Below are positions 58,123 through 64,000 of a DNA stretch of 64,000 nt, one piece after another. Position 1 is the stretch's first letter; each line of letters opens with the position of its first letter. Below the pieces are notes generated by a model. The model was not told where the DNA came from. It was given only the letters and a program-made list of their open reading frames with translations, and did no database searches. Position numbers and translations under genes: made by a program. The DNA comes from Otatea glauca (taxonomy: Eukaryota; Streptophyta; Magnoliopsida; Poales; Poaceae). The DNA lies in the NCBI GenBank assembly GCA_036346275.1, contig CM070725.1, forward strand, positions 35,526,104 through 35,590,103, written 5' to 3'.

Positions 58123-61100
58123 TGTAGTGACCCCCATTTTCACATAAATGCAAAAATGGAAATCTCATGTGCATACAGTACTAGTCCCATGATCAGTGGT
58201 TAGCACGCACATTTACAACAATCGATGTCCCATCCATACTCTTTATTACAAATGATAATGGTAATTTATACAATAAGGTCTTACAATACAGAGAAATGCA
58301 GCGGAGAGACAACAATTAAGCAAGGGTGAGTACTTTCGTACTCCGCAAGACTTTTGCAAAACCTATAATATATGCAGGCCATTTCAAAGGAAAGGCTACT
58401 ACGGTTAATTTGCATAAAGCCAATTTGAAATGTAAATACAGAATAATAGATTACAAACGAAATTTTAAGTAAAAGCAATTTCATATGTAGAATAACAATA
58501 TGTAAATACGAATAAGTGAAATCACGAACCTGGGTATCATGACCATATCCACGAACCAACTTCTACCAACACCGGTAGAATCCAGTTTTATGAAAATAAA
58601 AACATCTAACTGTGTGATGACTTTACCAAGTGCCCATAACCGCGGGCGCGGCTAATCGATTAGTTTTACACTCTGCAGAGGTGTACATGTTTACCCACAA
58701 GTCATGACCTTTTCTTTTTACCGCATATTTCACGCACCTTTGGTGTAGTGGCCAGAATGTTCATGATGAAAACCTTTACATTATCTAGGTTAACTTTGCA
58801 CCAGCACGGTGATGATAAACCCATACTATGGTGTAAATGTTTGTACAGTCACTGTACAGTAAATGATTAAGCATATTCATAGTATGGCGTGCACCGTTGT
58901 ATCAGCAAACGTTGCTCCCAACACCTCGGTGTGGGCGCCCCTCCGAGCAACCAGTCACTGAAGAAGCCCGTACTACTCCGGCCTACCAATGTGCAAAGTT
59001 AAACCAGATAACTTAATTTGTTTAAGGCTGTCCCATACCAGCACTTGTGCTTGTATGTGTTTCTTGTCCTGAAAACAACTCATAGTTCGGTTCTTAATCC
59101 GACACGGGCAATAGTCTCCCCCTACACTACGTGCAAGGACATGCACTTCCGGCTATTGCTAATAATTGCCCACATCTAATCCATAGTTTTCTTTTCATTT
59201 TTAATCAAAATACCATCTATAAGGAAAATGTCATACCCGTCAAATGTCATATCCAACATTTTTAATCAAGTCAAAGTTTTATATTTCTTTAAGCATGGCT
59301 AAGCATTACACTAAGTGTGAGTAACCCAAATTGACATCAAGTACTGTCTATGTTATTCTAGAGTTATCAAGGTTCACAAATTTATATTTATCAAGGAAGT
59401 TCTATGAAACTACAGGTACAACTACCAATACCCATAATATAGCAGACTTTTAACAAAAGTAACGTATGCAGTAAAACATTTAATGAAAACATTTATAAAA
59501 CTGGGATCAATATGATCAAAGGGGGTGCTTGCCTTTCTTATTTATTGCTTACGATGAAATCAAGGTCGCAGTCGACGTTGTCGATGATGGAATCAATGGC
59601 GTCGGGTTCTACACGTGGCGAACGAAGAACATAACACAACAAATTCAATAAGGGCAAAATGAAGTCAGATGAAAAATCAAATAAAGTCAACTATAGAAAA
59701 TAGACGAGAATTAGGGTTTAAGTTGCATGATTACATGATCTCGCATTTTGATTGACTGACTATATATATATATATACATTCATATTGCTAACGGCTTTTA
59801 GGTTAAGCAATGCATGGTTTCTTTTATAGACTATTTATTCTTGATTTTTGAATTCTAGATGCTAAAATTATTTGGATTAATAGAATTAACACATTGGATC
59901 ATTAAGTTGCATGCTGTGAATGAATAGAACTTAATCTTTAATTGATTTTGCACGAGAAGTAGCTTCGTATATTAGATTTGTTAAGTTATTGGTTATATTT
60001 GTGGTTTTTAAGAAGAATTTGATGATACAAGTATCTTAACTACAGATTTCTTCAATACTACTAAGTTCGCTTATTCATATTATAAAGTCTAGAAATCATA
60101 ATACTTAAGGTTATTTGGCTAATAGGGTTTATACGCAAAACATGATGAAATCAGATTATTTCTTCATAAAAGGGTAGTCTATACTTTGAAGAACATTATT
60201 AAGCTAATTTCATACATTTTAGTGTTTAGACGAGACATTATATTCATCGCTAAAATAGCTTATACGGCATTAAGGTTTCCGATGACTATAACACTTAAGG
60301 GTATTGGGCTAGCCGGATTCAGATGCAAAGCAAGTTGTAAATAAAATATTTTTCAAGAATCTGGTATTCCATATACTAAAGAGCATTTCTAAACTGATTT
60401 TCATAATATCTGCATTTAGACGAGATATTCTACGAGCTGCTGAAAAGGCTTAAGTGTTTCTAAATTCTTTATGACAAAGGTTTAGTTTTAGTTCTTATTT
60501 TGCGACTATACCTTACAGAATAATTTATCCATTTTTTCAGGTATTACTAGGGAATGGCTACAAGAGTGTTTTAAAGTTGGTTTCGCAATATTTTGCTTTT
60601 GTCCAAGATGTTTTCTATATAAGTAAACATTAAGATATAATATGTACTTAAATCAAATCTGCACAAACATGAGATATTCTTGAATAACAGGGTATTATGG
60701 TTTTATTAAAGACCTAGGAATCAGTTTACCATTATTTGAATTTGTATGCTTTAAGTTATATTTATTTTGATTCCTATGCATTGGAAAGTAATCTATTTTC
60801 AAATTAATTTAAACTAGATTCAATTATAAATGTTTCTACATATATAGGTAAATTACTAACTTTTAAACACATATAAACTGGTTTGGTATGAATTGAATCC
60901 TTTTTGCAAAAGATACTCATATTTGAATATTCAATACATTGGAAACAACTTACTTTAGAAAATGATGTAAATCAAGTCAAAATATAAATACTTTTTCATA
61001 TTTAGGTTCCTGAGGAGTTAAGGTTTCTAACAAAATTGATTTCATTCAAATTGGAGTTCATTTGCAAAATTTCCATATGTGACATATTTTTTATCCCTTT

Positions 61101-62161
61101 CTTTAATATTTAAACAGAGTTCATTTTTACAATATTTTTGTACATTCTGAATCTACATGATTTATCATGAATTTATAAATTTACTTCATTTCATTTGGAG
61201 CTGAAATGTAGAAGTTATAAGCAAATGATTGTGCTCGGTTTAGGAAAATGCTGAAAATTGAAAATATACCAAAATAGTAAAGTACGCCTTCGGGTTTGAA
61301 ATATGTTTTCCTTTTCTGGTTGCGCTGGGTTAACCCACTGACAAGCGGCCCCGGCTGGCAGTGAGAGACGCGTGCTCTGAGCGGCTGACAAGGGGGCCCG
61401 CCTATCAGCGTCGCAAGGCAGAGGAGGCACTGCCAAGGCTCACCGGCGGCGAATCACCGCCGGAGAGGAGGAATCGGCTCCACCTCTAGACTCATCACAC
61501 TATTACACACAAGGAGGTGGTCGTGCGATGGTCGGAGGTGGCCGGGAGGTGGTTCGTCACCGAAGCCATGCGGCGGAGGCCATGGCCGACGAAGCAAGCT
61601 CTAGTTTCATGGTGATTCAATGGAAAGTGAAGTCCGGACGAGTATCAGTGGGTGCTAGTGATTCGATTTTAACCTATAATCGAGAAAAAGAACAGGTAGG
61701 TTGGGCTCTCACCGTGCGTGTGCGGCGACGAAAGAAGAGGCTCGGTGCGACGGCTTGCCTAGGAAGAAGAGCTTAAATTGGGGGTGTTGATGATCTTTAG
61801 AGATTCAGAAGGGCTTGGTTTTTCCTAGCAATAAGGATTGAAGTGAACCGCAAGGCGCTGCCACCGAACGCCAGGCTTGGAGAAGAAGAACAATGCGGCA
61901 ACAAGAGTTCAACTAACGAAAGTTGTCATCACCTGACGGAATGAATTCAGGAAAGAAAAAGGAAGCTTGAGATGCAAAATAGTGGAGGAATTTCTCACCG
62001 CGAAGGCGAAATTGAGTTTGCCCCTTTGATCGGGTTTTTTGCTGGTAATGGAGAAGGTGAGGGAGAAAGCTTATGGCCGTGGGAGTTCAGGAAGATGTGG
62101 GTGCTAACAAAGAGCTTGAAGGACTTAAATAGAGAAAATGAGGTGGTGGCACACAGGGTTT
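58123..62161 (-). repeat. Family-1 LTR, minus orientation, cut by CACTA element C4
   Basis: The plus strand begins TGTAGTGACCCCC. The minus-strand landmarks are the stem GAGTAC-GAAA-GTACTC (58328-58343), the CTCTGCAGAG block (about 58672), the acidic segment (59615-59538) and a GC-rich leader (about 61730-61310). At 62162 a CACTA terminus begins, so the U3 end lies beyond the window. It interrupts the plus-strand LTR begun at 50095. Confidence 0.8.
59538..59615 (-). other. Acidic 25-codon segment in LTR 58123
   Basis: RVEPDAIDSIIDNVDCDLDF to TAA on the minus strand, preceded by CACGTGTAG and followed by GAAAGGCAAGC. Confidence 0.45.
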
Positions 62162-62270
62162 CACTACGCCAAAACCTGCAATAGGTGACGGTCTATTTGT
62201 GGCGGTTTTTTTCGAACCGCCACAAATATAATTATCAGTGGCAGTTCTATATTGAAAATGGCGGGAAGAA

Positions 62271-62350
62271 TATCAGTGGCGGTTCTATCCTCGAACCGCC
62301 ACTGATAATTCATTATCACTGGCGGTTCGAGGATAGAACCGTCACTGATA
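62271..62350. repeat. Subterminal hairpin of C4
   Basis: Arms of about 38 bp (TATCAGTGGCGGTTCTATCC and its inverse) differ at about one base around a short loop. Further GGCGGTT copies flank it. Such repeats are the binding sites of CACTA-encoded proteins. Confidence 0.85.
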
Positions 62351-62774
62351 ATATAATCAGTAGCGGTTCTAGTTAACAACCGCCACTGATAATACCGCCT
62401 ATAAGTAGGTGGTCAGTAGCAACACTGGTCTTCTTCCTCCCGAGAGCAAACCAAAACTTCAAATTTTCAGATTTCGTTTTCTCCAATTCTTGTGTTGTAC
62501 TTCCTCTAGTTGTTCCTTGGTGAGTTATTTTTCCTCCTCTCTTGATTTGTGTTAATCTTGTTGCAATTTAATTTTTAAACCTAGTTCAATTAAGGTTTAT
62601 ATGTAGATGAGATGAAAAGTTTAGATTTTGTTTATTTTTATTTACCTACCATTTTGTAGTTGATGAATTTATTTCCTAGCTAGATTCATTAGATGATGTT
62701 GTGTTCCTTTTATAGATGATGAATTATGATCAAGCATATATTTAATATAAATTGCATTTTAAGTTAATTTGGTT

Positions 62775-63220
62775 GATGATGAATTTATTATCTAGCTTCT
62801 TTAGATGATAAGTAATTAGATTAGTTTTTTAATTACTATTAATTTGGTTCCATTAGTGTGCACGTATAATATACATCTTGCATATATTAAATTTGTTCAA
62901 TTAAGATTAGTGGATATTAATATACATGAAATTTTAGTTAATTTGGTAGGTGGGTGCTCATCATTTTTAGATGATGAATTTATTATCTAGCTCCTTTAGA
63001 TGATAGGTAATTAGATTAGTTTTTTAATTACTATTAATTTGGTTCCATTAGTGTGCACGTATAATATACATCTTGCATATATTAAATTTATTTATTTAAG
63101 ATTAGTGGATATTAATATACATGAAATTTTAGTTAATTTGGTAGGTGGGTGCTCATCATTTTTAGATGATGAATTTATTATCTAGCTTCTTTACAAGATA
63201 AGTATTTAGATTAGTTTTTG
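62775..63220 (+). repeat. 195-bp tandem repeat in C4 leader
   Basis: GATGATGAATTTATTATCTA starts at 62775, 62970 and 63165, giving two full 195-bp units and a third of about 55 bp. The units are almost identical, so the duplication is recent. Confidence 0.9.
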
Positions 63221-63265
63221 AATCAATTTTTATATGTTAATTAATTTTAGATGGACTAGAGATGG

Positions 63266-64000
63266 ATGTACAATGCGAACCGTTATAGCCGAGATTACAT
63301 CGACGGGGTATCTACTTTTCTAAGAGCCGCTGAGGAGAACAAGTTGCACAAGAAGACGGAGTACATACATTGTCCATGCATTGATTGCAAGAATGAGAAA
63401 ATGTTTTCAGACAAAGAGCACATCCACTTGCACTTGATTCGAAGAGGTTTTGTACTTGGCTATACACGTTGGACAAGTCACGGTGAAGAGGAAAACATAC
63501 ATGAAGGTGATAACGTATTGGATGGTGGAGAAGGCATTATGGCAGCTGACATTAGTTATGGATTTGATGATGATAGGTTGGACATTGATGACGATAATAA
63601 TCTTACTCAGATGTTGCGCGATGCAGAAGGGAACTACACTAGTCAGAGAGAGTTTAATCAATTCAAGGGTTTGTTGGACGACTCAGACACACCTTTGTTC
63701 CCGGGTTGCAAGGAGGAATACACAAAGTTGCACACCGTGCTTTCACTTCTAAAATTGAAGGCAAGCAATGGTTGGTCCGATAAGAGTTTCACAGCGCTAT
63801 TACATCTCTTAGCGGATATGCTTCCAGATGGAAATGTATTGCCGATAACCACTTATTTAGCTAAGAAGGTTGTATGTCCATTGGGATTGGAAGTAGAAAG
63901 AATACATGCATATCCAAACGATTGTATACTCTATCGCAAAGATTATACAGACATGCATGTATGCCCGGTGTGCAAATCATCGCGATACAAGTGTAAAGGC
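63266..64000 (+). CDS. CACTA transposase TnpD/TNP2-type, N-terminal part
   Basis: The frame begins at an acceptor-like TTAATTTTAG (63241-63250) followed by ATG-GAC-TAG. Homologues start MDxxWMY, so the third codon has become a stop. The next ATG, 63266, opens a frame with no stop for 245 codons to the window edge. The first 75 residues (MYNANRYSRDYIDGVSTFLR, HCPCIDCKN, HLHLIRRGFVLGYTRW) match the Transposase-associated domain (Transpos_assoc). An acidic linker follows, then EGNYTSQREFNQFKGLL and a CxxC pair in HVCPVCKSSRYK, which precede the Transposase_21 catalytic region, beyond the window. The protein cuts and joins CACTA ends in the nucleus. Whether the downstream ATG gives a working protein is unknown. 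Confidence 0.88.
   Translation, partial: MYNANRYSRDYIDGVSTFLRAAEENKLHKKTEYIHCPCIDCKNEKMFSDKEHIHLHLIRRGFVLGYTRWTSHGEEENIHEGDNVLDGGEGIMAADISYGFDDDRLDIDDDNNLTQMLRDAEGNYTSQREFNQFKGLLDDSDTPLFPGCKEEYTKLHTVLSLLKLKASNGWSDKSFTALLHLLADMLPDGNVLPITTYLAKKVVCPLGLEVERIHAYPNDCILYRKDYTDMHVCPVCKSSRYKCKG

Larger units (their letters stand above)
62162..64000 (+). mobile_element. C4: CACTA transposon, 5' part
   Basis: The terminus CACTACGCCAAAACC is followed by subterminal GGCGGTT/AACCGCC repeats (to about 62400), an untranslated leader with introns, and a TnpD-type reading frame that runs off the window. TTT (62159-62161) is the presumed left target triplet. It is the least decayed element here. Confidence 0.88.

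Overview
The window looks like heterochromatic, probably pericentromeric, DNA from a grass. The reasons are Tekay/Del-type Ty3/gypsy retrotransposons with LTRs of 3 to 5.4 kb nested in one another, solo LTRs with 5-bp target duplications, CACTA (En/Spm) transposons with CACTA termini and TNP2-type transposase sequence, fold-back elements, and scraps of plant genes. I see no intact host gene, no rRNA or tRNA gene and no CRISPR array. Genus cannot be told from the sequence alone.

Layout. 1-19790 is a three-level nest. T1 (minus; pol, gag, an extra coiled-coil ORF, PBS, 3.1-kb LTR; 1-7020) sits in the pol gene of T2 (plus; decayed pol 7021-9851, polypurine tract, 4.5-kb 3' LTR 9898-14368, itself hit by a 465-bp solo LTR). 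T2 sits in the gag/protease region of T3 (minus; 14369-19790, with PBS and truncated LTR). 19791-21398 is unassigned and A-rich, with a 150-bp degenerate repeat. 21399-24489 holds a deleted CACTA element and a plant-gene-like 5' end. 24778-26173 holds two fold-back elements. 26231-31600 is a noncoding repeat mosaic with three kinds of short-motif array. 31634-34315 is the 3' half of a CACTA element with a decayed Transposase_24 gene. 34316-35089 is an LTR tail. 36617-37350 has a second gene 5' end beside another CACTA terminus. 37603-49141 has two solo LTRs in opposite orientation (TSDs CCAGT and CTATA) flanking a pseudogene fragment of an XH-domain FDM/IDN2-like RNA-directed DNA methylation factor. 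50095-62161 is a third nest of LTRs. 62162 to the end is the 5' part of a young-looking CACTA element with an open TnpD frame.

The most unusual signals are inside the LTRs. In the 9898 and 51002 copies a TATA box lies about 1 kb in and AATAAA lies about 130 nt from the end, so the R region would be over 3 kb. Within that span lie (a) a short acidic reading frame seen in several LTR copies and families, ending at a GC-type splice donor and in two copies continuing in frame after a downstream AG acceptor, and (b) a 6-bp stem with a mostly GNRA-type loop, about 200-370 nt from the LTR end, in all eight LTR 3' regions present. Together they suggest a spliced, structured leader RNA.
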